A stretch of 64,000 bases of DNA from Anoxybacillus tepidamans PS2 (GCF_000620165.1 NZ_JHVN01000010.1:78016-142015), one strand, 5' to 3'; shown: positions 17,508 through 26,058, counted from the stretch's first letter. Numbers and translations are program-made. Notes: generated by a model from the sequence alone, not told the origin.

Positions 17508-18259
17508 TGTACGTGCACCTTTCTTTGTTCTTTGCTTACAAGCGATAGCGCTTCTTCGTCCGCGATGATGGCTACATTTGGATGAGTTTGTAAAATCGAT
17601 GCTGGAATAGAAGGGGTTACGTTTCCTTCTAGCAGTTGGGACATAATGGACGCTTTTTTCTTCCCGGATACGAGCAAGAGGATTTGCCGACTTTTCATAA
17701 TGGTCGCAATCCCCATTGTGATCGCATGAGTCGGCACTTGCTCTAGCGAAGGAAAAAAGCGTGCATTGGCTTTCCGAGTTGACTCCGCAAGTTTTACAAT
17801 ATGGGTAGTAGAATCAAACGAAGTGCCTGGCTCATTAAAACCGATGTGTCCGTTTCTTCCAATTCCCAGCACTTGCAAATCAATCCCGCCTAATGTTTCG
17901 ATCACCTCCTCATAACGTGTGCACTCTTCTTGATAATCAGCGGCAAGGCCGTTTGGAAGATACGTTTGTGACATCGGGATATCGATAAACTGAAAGAAAT
18001 GGTGCTTCATATAGTAGTGATAGCTATTCGGATGCTCGGGATTGAGCCCGATGTACTCGTCTAGATTAACGGTACGTACCTTTCGATAGGATGTTTGATT
18101 GTTTCGATAGTCCTCCGCAAGAGCGGCATATGTTCCGAGCACCGTTTCCCCCGTCGCCAAGCCAAGCACAGCATGGGGCTTTATTCTTACGTAGCTGCTG
18201 ATGATTTCCGCGGCTTTTTGGCTCATTTCCTCATAATCTTTTACTTCGATGACTTTCAT
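17504..18259 (-). CDS. nagB: Glucosamine-6-phosphate deaminase
   Basis: A 251-residue isomerase-deaminase converting glucosamine-6-phosphate to fructose-6-phosphate and ammonia in the cytoplasm. Family motifs are present: GLATGETVLG (phosphate loop), NLDEYIGL with the general-base Asp, and GIGRNGHIGFNEPG with the catalytic His. The length matches the short Bacillus NagB, without the allosteric C-terminus of the E. coli enzyme. AGAGGTG precedes the ATG, and only one base separates it from the nagA stop. Confidence 0.96.
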   Translation of the reverse strand: MKVIEVKDYEEMSQKAAEIISSYVRIKPHAVLGLATGETVLGTYAALAEDYRNNQTSYRKVRTVNLDEYIGLNPEHPNSYHYYMKHHFFQFIDIPMSQTYLPNGLAADYQEECTRYEEVIETLGGIDLQVLGIGRNGHIGFNEPGTSFDSTTHIVKLAESTRKANARFFPSLEQVPTHAITMGIATIMKSRQILLLVSGKKKASIMSQLLEGNVTPSIPASILQTHPNVAIIADEEALSLVSKEQRKVHVQ

Positions 18260-18260
18260 T

Positions 18261-19436
18261 CTAGTTCACCTCTTGTTTCTTATATGCTAATGTTCCGCGG
18301 CAAAATGTCATGGTCACTTCATATTTTTCATTTAACACTACAAGGTCCGCGTCTTTCCCTTCAGAAATGCTGCCTTTTCGATCAAGAACGCCCAATTGTT
18401 TTGCGGGATTCCAACTGGCCATGCGAATAACATCTTCAAGCGAGCAACCTGTGAACGACATCATCTTTTTCACGGCATCTTTTAGTTTTAAGATGCTGCC
18501 TGCTAGCGTTCCATCTTTTAATGTTGCTTGTTCGTCTTGAACGATGACTTCCTGCCCGCCCAATTCGTATTTTCCATTGCCGAGGCATTTGGCGCGCATC
18601 GCGTCTGTAATGACAATAAGCCCTTCTTTTCCTTTGTTCCGATAGGCAAATCGGACCATTTCCGGAGCGACATGGATTCCATCGACAATTAATTCACATA
18701 GCACTTCATCATGCATGAGAACCGCGCCGACGACTCCTGGTTCGCGATGATGCAGGCCGCGCATGCCGTTAAACAAATGAGTCGCGTGTGTAATTCCCGC
18801 TTGGATGGCTTCTTTTACTTGATCGTAGACCGCATCAGAGTGGCCAATCGAGGCGATGACGCCGGATTTTTTGAGATAAGCGGTCAGAAGAAGCCCATTT
18901 GGCTCTTCCGGTGCCAATGTAACAAGACGGATGGTTCCTCTTGCTTCCTTTTGCCATCTTTGGAATAGCTCGATATCAGGTGCGACGATATGGCGTGGAT
19001 GCTGTGCTCCCGCGCGTTTTGGCGAAAGGAATGGCCCTTCTAAATGAATTCCGAGCACCTCGGCCGTCCCCGGTTGATTGTAAAAATGTATATAGTTTGC
19101 TACGTTCTGCACAGCGTTTTCAATTTCATTAGCAGGTGCGGTCATTGTTGTTGCAAGAAAACTTGTTGTTCCCTCTTCAGGCAGCACAGATGCCATTGTT
19201 TGTAATGCTTCTGGCGTTGCATCCATCACATCGGAACCAGCAGCCCCGTGAATATGAAGATCGATAAAACCTGGAACAACATAATACTGCTTGCCTAGTT
19301 CAATCCCTTCCACGTTAGGGAAAGGCAATAACGGGCCAACATAAGCAATTTTTCCGCTTTCAATTAAGATACACCCTTGTTCAATTGGCCCTTTTTCTGT
19401 ATATATGGTTGCATTTTTGAGTAAAAACCGATCCAC
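18261..19436 (-). CDS. nagA: N-acetylglucosamine-6-phosphate deacetylase
   Basis: A 391-residue amidohydrolase that removes acetate from GlcNAc-6-phosphate, the first step after PTS import. Visible metal and catalytic elements are DLHIHG, HLEGPF, IGHSDA, THLFNGM and the catalytic Asp in VITDAMRA. I start at the GTG at 19436 because AGAAGGGA lies at proper distance; an ATG at 19472 has no ribosome site. It is the first gene of the nag operon, directly downstream of the NagR operator. Confidence 0.94.
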   Translation of the reverse strand: MDRFLLKNATIYTEKGPIEQGCILIESGKIAYVGPLLPFPNVEGIELGKQYYVVPGFIDLHIHGAAGSDVMDATPEALQTMASVLPEEGTTSFLATTMTAPANEIENAVQNVANYIHFYNQPGTAEVLGIHLEGPFLSPKRAGAQHPRHIVAPDIELFQRWQKEARGTIRLVTLAPEEPNGLLLTAYLKKSGVIASIGHSDAVYDQVKEAIQAGITHATHLFNGMRGLHHREPGVVGAVLMHDEVLCELIVDGIHVAPEMVRFAYRNKGKEGLIVITDAMRAKCLGNGKYELGGQEVIVQDEQATLKDGTLAGSILKLKDAVKKMMSFTGCSLEDVIRMASWNPAKQLGVLDRKGSISEGKDADLVVLNEKYEVTMTFCRGTLAYKKQEVN

Positions 19437-19480
19437 CGTTTCATCCCTTCTTTCTAACATTAATACTAACATTATATTAT

Positions 19481-19497
19481 CTAGTTGTCTATACCAG
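19481..19497 (-). promoter_or_regulatory. NagR operator upstream of nagA
   Basis: CTGGTATAGACAACTAG on the minus strand matches the known dre-type site of NagR in B. subtilis (core GGTATAGACAACT) and DasR in Streptomyces. It is about 45 bases before the nagA start and overlaps the likely promoter, consistent with repression of nagA-nagB-nagR-nagP. Confidence 0.8.
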
Positions 19498-19574
19498 TTG
19501 ATTTATTTTTTTATAGAGACTCTTATTTGTAGAGTAAACATTGTGTTGTATGATGAACGACAGATTAAAGAAAC

Positions 19575-19604
19575 AACGCAGGGAGCACGTTAACTCCCTG
19601 CGTT
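19575..19604 (-). terminator. Terminator after bmrD
   Basis: AACGCAGGGAG pairs with CTCCCTGCGTT a few bases after the bmrD stop codon. Confidence 0.75.
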
Positions 19605-19611
19605 TGTAAGA

Positions 19612-21624
19612 TCAACCGACTTTCGTGGTGTCGCCCTGTTGCAGCTGATACATTTGGTAATACTTCCCTTTCTTTTTCAGCAATTCCTCATGAGTGCCGC
19701 GTTCTACGATTGTCCCGCGGTCTAGCACAAGAATTTGATCGGCATTTTTAATGGTCGATAAACGATGGGCAATAATAAACGTCGTTCGCCCTTGTTTTAA
19801 TACATCGAGCGCCTGTTGAATCACCGCTTCCGTTTCCGTGTCAATGTTGGCTGTCGCTTCATCAAGTACTAAAATCGCCGGATCGAATGCCAATGCGCGG
19901 GCAAAGGAAATCAGTTGCCGTTGACCCGATGATAAGGTGCTCCCTTTTTCGATCACTGGTTCATCAAATCCATTCGGCAAGTTTTTCAGCAGTTTCTCGG
20001 CACCAATGTCGCGAAGCGCCTTTACTACCCGCTCGCGAGTGATGTGAGGGTCGTGCAAACTCACATTAGAAGCAATCGTTCCGGTAAATAAAAACGGATC
20101 TTGCAGAACGATGCCCATATGTTTTCGAAGCATTTGTTTCGGAATGTCTTTAATATCTATTCCATCAATTAAAATGCGCCCTTTTTGAATATCGTAAAAG
20201 CGGAACAACAAATTCATAATTGAACTTTTTCCGGAACCTGTATGTCCCACAAGCGCAATCGTCTCTCCTTCTCTGGCCGTAAATGAAATGTCTTTTAATA
20301 CATACTCGCCTTCTTTATAAGCAAAATACACATTTTCAAAGACAACATTTCCTTTATAGCGCGGCATATCTCCTTCATACACATCATCGCCAGGCTCATC
20401 AAGAAGCGCAAAGACACGATTCGAGGCGACGAGCGCCTGTTCAAGATTCGAAAGTTGGTTTACCATCCCCGTTATCGGCTGAAACAAACGATTGAGATAG
20501 TCAACGAATGCGTAAAGCACTCCTAATGAAACTGCTTGATCATCCAAGGAGTTGCCGCCAAAATGCCAAATGAGCGCAACGAACGCGATATTCCGCAACA
20601 CCCCTACTAAATTGTGCGACGTGAGCGCATTTAAGCTTTGGAGTTTATTTTGATAAGTGAAATACTCTTGATTGAGTTGTTCAAATTCATGCTCCGTTTC
20701 TTTTTGTCGTCGAAATATCCGGATTATCGACATTCCTTGAATTGATTCGTTAATCATCGCATTAATGTCGCTGAGACGTGAACGAATGATATGGTTATAT
20801 TTAGAGGCATACTTGCGATAAATTTTCATCCAAATCGCTAAAATTGGCACAAGGATGAGACAAACAAGAGCAAGACGCACATCTAATAGAAACAGAGCGA
20901 TAAAAATACCAGCAATATAGACAAGGCTTGTAAAAAATGTCGCTAACACCGTCACATATAATTCGCGAATCGCCTCTGTATCGTTCGTGGCGCGGGCAAC
21001 GATTTTTCCCGCCGGCAAACTGTCAAAGTAACGAATCGGTAACCGTTGAATGTGGGCAAATACATCCTTTCGCATTCTTTGAATAATTCGGTTGGCAGCC
21101 ATCTGCAAGTAGTAGCGCTGTCCGTATTGGAAGACGGTTGCCGCCACTAGTAATGCGAGGTAAATGCATAACAAGTAAACAATGCGGTGAATTTCCGGCT
21201 GATAAAAATTCAACAATTCTTCGATGGAGAGTTTTTTCGCCGGATACGAAACCGCCTGTTCACCACGACGAATCGTTACGATTCCATTCTTGATCGATCG
21301 TTTGCCATCTAACGCTATTGCCTCGTTTACGAAGTAGTAATTCCGGCCAATTTGCAAAATGCGCACTTCTCTTCCTTTCGATTCCTCTTTCGCAAAATAA
21401 CGGCCTCGTTTGTACCATCGTCCTTGATAGAAAACGGCGTCCTCACTTTTTGTCGTCTCATACCAGGAAGACTCGATTCCTAAAATATGTTGATCGATCA
21501 TTTTTTTAGCGATGAACGGCCCGGTTAACTCAGCGGCAACTGAAACAGCAAGCATGAGAAGCGCAGCCATCATCATTTTTTTATATTGGAGGGCATAAGC
21601 TAATAACCGTTTTCCTACGTTCAT
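19612..21624 (-). CDS. bmrD: Multidrug ABC exporter subunit BmrD (YheH)
   Basis: A 670-residue exporter half with six membrane helices and a C-terminal ATPase. An insert of about 80 residues between the first two helices (SSWYETTKSED onward) agrees with the extracellular domain of B. subtilis BmrD. The ATPase has Walker A GHTGSGKSS, signature LSSGQRQ and Walker B VLDEATANID with the catalytic Glu. In known heterodimers BmrD carries the complete catalytic site while BmrC carries an Asp, exactly the pattern here. The ATG at 21624 overlaps the bmrC stop by four bases and AAGGAGG lies in the end of bmrC, so the subunits are co-translated. Confidence 0.92.
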   Translation of the reverse strand: MNVGKRLLAYALQYKKMMMAALLMLAVSVAAELTGPFIAKKMIDQHILGIESSWYETTKSEDAVFYQGRWYKRGRYFAKEESKGREVRILQIGRNYYFVNEAIALDGKRSIKNGIVTIRRGEQAVSYPAKKLSIEELLNFYQPEIHRIVYLLCIYLALLVAATVFQYGQRYYLQMAANRIIQRMRKDVFAHIQRLPIRYFDSLPAGKIVARATNDTEAIRELYVTVLATFFTSLVYIAGIFIALFLLDVRLALVCLILVPILAIWMKIYRKYASKYNHIIRSRLSDINAMINESIQGMSIIRIFRRQKETEHEFEQLNQEYFTYQNKLQSLNALTSHNLVGVLRNIAFVALIWHFGGNSLDDQAVSLGVLYAFVDYLNRLFQPITGMVNQLSNLEQALVASNRVFALLDEPGDDVYEGDMPRYKGNVVFENVYFAYKEGEYVLKDISFTAREGETIALVGHTGSGKSSIMNLLFRFYDIQKGRILIDGIDIKDIPKQMLRKHMGIVLQDPFLFTGTIASNVSLHDPHITRERVVKALRDIGAEKLLKNLPNGFDEPVIEKGSTLSSGQRQLISFARALAFDPAILVLDEATANIDTETEAVIQQALDVLKQGRTTFIIAHRLSTIKNADQILVLDRGTIVERGTHEELLKKKGKYYQMYQLQQGDTTKVG

Positions 21625-23381
21625 AGAAGCACCTCCTTTTCTTCCGATGTCTCTGCTGCTTGTTGGCGGATCCATTGCTCTTTATACCAGCCGTCTTGTG
21701 TTAGCAACTGTTCATGCGTTCCTTCTTCTGCAATTTGTCCTTCGTCTAACACGATAATCCAATCGGCATGCTCGACAGCAGATAAGCGATGCGTTGTAAT
21801 GATCGTCGTTTTTCCTGCCCGCTCATTTCGAATATTTTCAATAATGGCTGCCTCCGTTCTCGCATCTACCGCTGAAAGGGCATCGTCTAAAATTAAAATT
21901 TCCGGGTTCACCAAGAGAGCGCGGGCAATGGAAAGCCGCTGCTTTTGTCCTCCTGATAAGGCGATTCCTTTTTCTCCTACTAACGTGTCTAACCCTTTAG
22001 GGAGCATCTGTATATCTTTGCGAAATGCAGCCGCATCTATTACTTTATTTAACTCTTCATCTGTAGCCTCTTTTCGTCCGAATAAAATATTTTCTTTGAC
22101 GGTCTTTGAAAACAATACGTGATCTTGCGGAACATAACCGATCCATCCGTGAATCTGTTCGATTGGGATTCGTTCAAGCGGAACACCTGAGATTGTTATG
22201 CTCCCTGTTCCTAACGGATACTCGCGCAACAATTGTTTCACAAGCGTTGTTTTTCCGCTTCCCGTCCGTCCAACAATGCCAAGTGTTTGGCCGCGTTGGA
22301 GTGTAAATGATACGTTCTCTAAATTATTAGTGTTTGATGATGGGTAGCGGAACGACACTTGATGAAACACAATCGACTCTGGTGTTTCGACGGAAAGCGG
22401 CTCCGGATGGTTTTGCACATCTGGGACATAGGCGAGCGTTTCGTTGACGCGGTCGAGTGAAGCGTTACCGCGCTGCATGATATTAATCAGCTCACCGATG
22501 GCAAACATCGGCCAAATCATCATCCCTAAATAGACGTTGAAAGAAACGAGCTCACCAAGTGTAATTTCTTGGTGGAACACTAAATACGAACCGTACCCTA
22601 AACCAATTAAATAACTAAGGCCGACAAGCACTTTAATGGTTGGGTCGAATAGTGAGTCGATTTGGGCCACTTTCATATTCTTTTTATATACCTCTTCTGT
22701 TAACGCTTGGAATCGGGCCTCATCCGCTTTCTCCTGTACATAAGCGCGAATAACGCGGACGCCGGAAATCGATTCAAGTACATAATCGTTCATGTCTCCA
22801 AACGCATCTTGTGCTTTAGTGAAGCGTTCGTGAATTTTTTTACCGTAAATGTTCATCGCTAGCGCCATGAAAGGAAGCGGCAAAACAGAAGCCAGCGTTA
22901 ACTTCCAGCTAATGAAAATAACCATTGTAAATAAAATCACCAGCATAAATGCGCTTGAATCGACAAGTGTCAAAATGCCGAACCCCGCTGTATTAGATAT
23001 CGCTTTTAAGTCATTGGTGGCTTTGGCCATTAAATCTCCGGTACGATTTTTTTCATAAAAAGCAGGGGTCATTTTCAGCAAATGTCTCATAAAGCGAGAA
23101 CGTAATATTTTTTCTAACAAAAATGCGCCACCGAATAACTGGTACATCCATGTATAGTTGACACCGTAGATAAAAATCGCCAATCCTAATAATGATACGG
23201 TGTATTTAAGAAGTTTCCCTTCGGTGAAGCCATCTGAATAAATGTCGTCAATAGCGGCTCCCATTAATTTAGGCGGAATCATTTCCAAAATGCCACCTAT
23301 AACTAAAAGCGCAATAGCTAGAGTATACCGTTTCCAGTGTTGCCTAAAAAACGCGCGAAGCTTCCATAATACCGCAAACAT
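21621..23381 (-). CDS. bmrC: Multidrug ABC exporter subunit BmrC (YheI)
   Basis: A 586-residue exporter half, the same length class as B. subtilis BmrC. It has six membrane helices and an ATPase with Walker A GRTGSGKTT, signature LSGGQKQR, and Walker B ILDDALSAVD, where Asp replaces the usual catalytic Glu. That substitution marks the degenerate site of type IV heterodimeric exporters. With BmrD it should expel hydrophobic drugs. The ATG follows GGGGAG. The 570-base leader upstream holds a promoter, three short reading frames and three tandem terminators, pointing to attenuation control as reported for bmrBCD in B. subtilis. Confidence 0.92.
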   Translation of the reverse strand: MFAVLWKLRAFFRQHWKRYTLAIALLVIGGILEMIPPKLMGAAIDDIYSDGFTEGKLLKYTVSLLGLAIFIYGVNYTWMYQLFGGAFLLEKILRSRFMRHLLKMTPAFYEKNRTGDLMAKATNDLKAISNTAGFGILTLVDSSAFMLVILFTMVIFISWKLTLASVLPLPFMALAMNIYGKKIHERFTKAQDAFGDMNDYVLESISGVRVIRAYVQEKADEARFQALTEEVYKKNMKVAQIDSLFDPTIKVLVGLSYLIGLGYGSYLVFHQEITLGELVSFNVYLGMMIWPMFAIGELINIMQRGNASLDRVNETLAYVPDVQNHPEPLSVETPESIVFHQVSFRYPSSNTNNLENVSFTLQRGQTLGIVGRTGSGKTTLVKQLLREYPLGTGSITISGVPLERIPIEQIHGWIGYVPQDHVLFSKTVKENILFGRKEATDEELNKVIDAAAFRKDIQMLPKGLDTLVGEKGIALSGGQKQRLSIARALLVNPEILILDDALSAVDARTEAAIIENIRNERAGKTTIITTHRLSAVEHADWIIVLDEGQIAEEGTHEQLLTQDGWYKEQWIRQQAAETSEEKEVLL

Positions 23382-23414
23382 TCCGGATCATCTCCCCTTA
23401 TTTTCCGTGATCGT

Positions 23415-23471
23415 CTAGCCGCTGTTGATCTCTCCAGCAGGCAGCATGAATACCATCCATTTAATTTTCAT
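23415..23471 (-). CDS. Short ORF (18 codons) upstream of bmrC
   Basis: MKIKWMVFMLPAGEINSG follows AAGGAGG at eight bases. It lies between the 46-codon ORF and bmrC and ends 34 bases before the bmrC start. The strong ribosome site suggests it is translated, perhaps to couple ribosomes into bmrC. It may also be non-functional. Confidence 0.4.
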   Translation of the reverse strand: MKIKWMVFMLPAGEINSG

Positions 23472-23501
23472 CTTCCGTTCCTCCTTAATGTAAAATTTGT
23501 T

Positions 23502-23642
23502 TTAAAATGGTTGTTGTATCAAGCATTTGCGGTTCATCAATTCTTCCTCAACTTGTCTTATTATCTGCTCTTGTTCGATTTCTTCCATCGTCCACCTTCT
23601 CCGTTGAAAAGTGATGGAAATGAACAGTAGATGAATCGTCAT
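23502..23642 (-). CDS. Small ORF (46 residues) downstream of the attenuator hairpins
   Basis: The frame starts MTIHLLFISITF and continues with a basic patch (QRRRW) and an acidic helix (EEIEQEQIIRQVEEEL). It is preceded by AAAGGAGGTGA at six bases, the best ribosome site of the region, immediately after the third terminator. It could be the positional counterpart of BmrB or a remnant of another small protein. No known domain is recognised. Confidence 0.5.
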   Translation of the reverse strand: MTIHLLFISITFQRRRWTMEEIEQEQIIRQVEEELMNRKCLIQQPF

Positions 23643-23663
23643 GATCTCTCACCTCCTTTCATA

Positions 23664-23695
23664 AATAAAAGCCGCGGGTCAAAAAGGGGCTTCCC
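23664..23695 (-). terminator. Attenuator hairpin 3 of the bmr leader
   Basis: GCCGCGGG pairs with CCCGCGGC, followed by TTTTATTT on the minus strand. It is the last of three near-identical stems. Confidence 0.7.
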
Positions 23696-23712
23696 GCGGC
23701 TTGAAACATAAA

Positions 23713-23747
23713 AAAGCCGCAGGAATGGCGCAATCCTGCAGCTTTAG
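23713..23747 (-). terminator. Attenuator hairpin 2 of the bmr leader
   Basis: GCTGCAGGA pairs with TCCTGCGGC, followed by six T on the minus strand. Confidence 0.75.
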
Positions 23748-23751
23748 GCAC

Positions 23752-23788
23752 AAAAAAGCCGCAGGAAAACGATCCCCTTCCCGCGGCA
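23752..23788 (-). terminator. Attenuator hairpin 1 of the bmr leader
   Basis: GCCGCGGGAA pairs with TTCCTGCGGC, followed by six T on the minus strand. It begins 14 bases after the stop codon of the leader peptide. All three stems share almost the same arms, so arms of different hairpins can also pair with each other. Confidence 0.75.
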
Positions 23789-23801
23789 TTTGTTCTGCTA
23801 T

Positions 23802-23891
23802 CTAAAGAGTCGTCACCGTAACAGGCTCGGAAGGTCGAATCGTTTGTGTTTGTTCAGTTGTTTGTTTCATCATTTCCATCATTGTTTTCAT
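23802..23891 (-). CDS. Leader peptide of the bmrCD operon (29 residues)
   Basis: The peptide starts MKTMMEMMKQTTEQTQT and ends VTVTTL; it is rich in Met, Thr and Gln. AAGGAGG lies nine bases upstream of the ATG at 23891; the in-frame ATG at 23900 abuts that site and is less likely. A consensus promoter is about 40 bases upstream, and the first terminator hairpin begins 14 bases after the stop. This is the architecture of a ribosome-sensing attenuator, in which drug-stalled ribosomes prevent terminator formation. B. subtilis bmrB is the known analogue; sequence homology to it is not claimed. Confidence 0.65.
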   Translation of the reverse strand: MKTMMEMMKQTTEQTQTIRPSEPVTVTTL

Positions 23892-23929
23892 TGTGTTCAT
23901 CCTCCTTCCGAAATCATGTTACAAAGTAA

Positions 23930-23958
23930 ATTATATCCAAATAAAATGAGGTTGTAAA
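23930..23958 (-). promoter_or_regulatory. Sigma-A promoter of the bmr leader
   Basis: TTTACA (23953-23958), 17 bases, TATAAT (23930-23935) on the minus strand. Both boxes and the spacing are near ideal, so transcription should be strong and control must act later, at the terminators. Confidence 0.85.
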
Positions 23959-23982
23959 CTGTTTTTTGAAAAATATATAAGT

Positions 23983-24017
23983 GAAAAAGGATGTCTAAGC
24001 GAAGGACATCCTTTTAT
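23983..24017 (-). terminator. Terminator after the 57-residue membrane protein gene
   Basis: AAAGGATGTC pairs with GACATCCTTT, with T runs on the minus strand. It separates this transcript from the bmr promoter. Confidence 0.8.
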
Positions 24018-24187
24018 TGTTGATCGACTAGCTTGGAAATTTGCTCTAATCTTCCTTCTATTCTTTTCAATTGCGCTTTTCGCTTTTTTGCTGAAAAGAC
24101 AAACAATAGAGCCCCTGCAATCAATAAGGCCGGCACTAATAATATCAATACCATCAGTACTTGGAATATGACATCGCTAATGTACAT
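24014..24187 (-). CDS. Small membrane protein (DUF4083-like)
   Basis: A 57-residue protein with one N-terminal hydrophobic helix (VLMVLILLVPALLIAGALLF), a basic stop-transfer region and a short coiled-coil tail (KRIEGRLEQISKLVDQQ). The layout resembles DUF4083 proteins of Bacillales. There is no clear ribosome site before the ATG at 24187 or the TTG at 24208, so translation may depend on coupling to the hydrolase gene ending at 24216. Function unknown. Confidence 0.5.
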   Translation of the reverse strand: MYISDVIFQVLMVLILLVPALLIAGALLFVFSAKKRKAQLKRIEGRLEQISKLVDQQ

Positions 24188-24215
24188 TATTTGTTGTAAA
24201 AAAAACAATATGTAG

Positions 24216-24782
24216 TTATTGGCCGATAAATTGTTTAATCAATTCCTCAGCTGTAAGAACGGTTGCGAATTCCCCATGCAAAGTGGCAAGGGATATATTA
24301 TGAATCTGGTCCGCATCATAGTAAATCCCATCGGGTCCCCTCAGACCGAACGCAGCAGTAGCATCGGAAATTACATACGTGTTGAATCCTAAATTTCCAC
24401 TCATTCTAACCGTAGTTGATACACAGTGTGGAGTAGTTAACCCGACAATTACGACATCCGCAATATTATGTTGTTTTAAATATGATTCCAAATCGGTCCC
24501 AATAAAAGCGCTGTTGACATTTTTTTGAATCACTTTTTCCCCATCTAAAGGCTTTACAATCTCTTTGAATAGGACTCCCCTTCCGTTAGGTGATAAAGGG
24601 GAATACGGATTGGTCGATACGTGTTGAATATGGATAACCGGCCACTGGAGAGTTCTCCATAGTTGCAAAAGATGACGGATGCGTTCTTCAGCGTTGGGAT
24701 TATTACGCTTTCCCCATACGTCATCCTCAAACCCTTGTTGCACATCGATAATCACTAAAGCTGGCGGGTGATTGCTATTCAT
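24216..24782 (-). CDS. Isochorismatase-family cysteine hydrolase
   Basis: A 188-residue cytoplasmic hydrolase. The triad of the family is visible: Asp in VIIDVQQGF (about residue 13), Lys in VIQKNVNSAF (about 87) and Cys in LTTPHCVSTT (about 120), followed by the cis-peptide region. Members hydrolyse isochorismate, nicotinamide and other small amides; the specific substrate is unknown. AAGGAGG precedes the ATG at 24782 by six bases. The small membrane protein gene follows seven codons downstream. Confidence 0.87.
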   Translation of the reverse strand: MNSNHPPALVIIDVQQGFEDDVWGKRNNPNAEERIRHLLQLWRTLQWPVIHIQHVSTNPYSPLSPNGRGVLFKEIVKPLDGEKVIQKNVNSAFIGTDLESYLKQHNIADVVIVGLTTPHCVSTTVRMSGNLGFNTYVISDATAAFGLRGPDGIYYDADQIHNISLATLHGEFATVLTAEELIKQFIGQ

Positions 24783-24999
24783 ATACATCCTCCTTGAAAC
24801 AGAGCTCTTTTAAGCTAAAAATAAACAAAGATATACCGCTGTCATCCATCCATATGACGATAGTGCATATTTTACGAGAAACAGCGATGACGGACGGCTA
24901 CCGACGCATGGCTACTCTTTTTTGTTTTGCTTTTTTGGCTGAAAACGAAAATATTTTTATCTACTAGCGGAACCGAGAGAAAATGCAGCCCCATGTTCA

Positions 25000-25935
25000 T
25001 TAGGCATGCGCCCTTTTTTCATTTGGAAGGGCATGTGCCTTTGTTTCCTGTTTGCTGTAAATATTAAAAAGAATCCCACCGAATACGAATAACGCTCCGA
25101 TTACGTGGGTCATTGTAAGGTGTTCATTAAAAAAGATCGTTCCCATCACGGCAGCGGAAATAGGCATGACATTAATAAAAATGGAAGCTGTTGAAGCACC
25201 TACCTTTTGAATTCCATTGTACCACCAAACGAAGCTAATGGCGGAAACAATGACTGCTACGTACAGCACGCTGATCCATACTTCCCATCCGCTCGTTTTG
25301 ATCGATGCGGTGGAAGTATAATACAGCGCAAAAGGAGCCAAAAAGATCGTTCCGAAGCCTGACGCGTAAGTGGTTGCGGCGAGTGGACTGTATTTTCTCA
25401 TCACCACTTTCCCAATAACGGAATAAATGCTCCAGCTGAGGCAGGCGCCCACTAAGACAAAATCGATCGGAGCCAAGCCTAATTTTACAAGAATCGATAA
25501 TTGCCCGTTAGTAATAATATATAGAGCCCCGAATAACGCCATTATCATTCCCAATATACTTTTCCAATTCATTTTTTCTTTAAGAAACAGCGCCGAAAAC
25601 AGCGTGATCAATGGAGCGTTGACGGCAATCACTAAAGAGCTTTTGACAATCGGCGCATATTTTGTAGCAACAAAAAAGCAAATGTTATATAAAAAAATGC
25701 CTGTAAGGCCGAGCAGCGCGAATAATCCCCAATCCTTTTTCGTCGGAGTGGGCGTTTTAGGCTGTTTCCAACGCAGCAACGGAAATAAAATGAGGCTAGC
25801 TCCTAAAAAACGAAAAAAAGCGACAGAGACGGGATGTAAACTAACGGTTGCAATTTTTCCGGCGACGAAAGCGCCTCCCCAACTTGCAGCGGTTAAAAAC
25901 AGCAACATATAAGTTTTCATATGATTCGTTGCCAT
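25000..25935 (-). CDS. EamA/DMT family exporter
   Basis: A 311-residue membrane protein of ten helices in two EamA halves (SWGGAFVAGKIATVSLHPVS in the first, SWSIYSVIGKVVMRKY in the middle). It is transcribed divergently from a LysR regulator across a 123-base gap with an ATTGAT/ATCAAT palindrome, so the exporter is probably that regulator's target. The substrate is unknown; related pairs export amino acids or their derivatives. GGAGGA precedes the ATG. Confidence 0.85.
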   Translation of the reverse strand: MATNHMKTYMLLFLTAASWGGAFVAGKIATVSLHPVSVAFFRFLGASLILFPLLRWKQPKTPTPTKKDWGLFALLGLTGIFLYNICFFVATKYAPIVKSSLVIAVNAPLITLFSALFLKEKMNWKSILGMIMALFGALYIITNGQLSILVKLGLAPIDFVLVGACLSWSIYSVIGKVVMRKYSPLAATTYASGFGTIFLAPFALYYTSTASIKTSGWEVWISVLYVAVIVSAISFVWWYNGIQKVGASTASIFINVMPISAAVMGTIFFNEHLTMTHVIGALFVFGGILFNIYSKQETKAHALPNEKRAHA

Positions 25936-26015
25936 AAAAAATCCTCCTCATTGTTTATCGAACTTCTGTTATAATAAATTCTACAAATATTTGGTCATAG
26001 GTGTTATTGATAATA

Positions 26016-26034
26016 ATTGATATTGTTCATCAAT
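26016..26034. promoter_or_regulatory. Palindrome between LysR gene and DMT exporter
   Basis: ATTGAT, 7 bases, ATCAAT lies in the shared control region, with a further ATTGAT just upstream at about 26007. Its place fits a LysR-type operator for the divergent pair. Confidence 0.4.
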
Positions 26035-26058
26035 ATTTTTGATAGGAGCTCGATAGGA

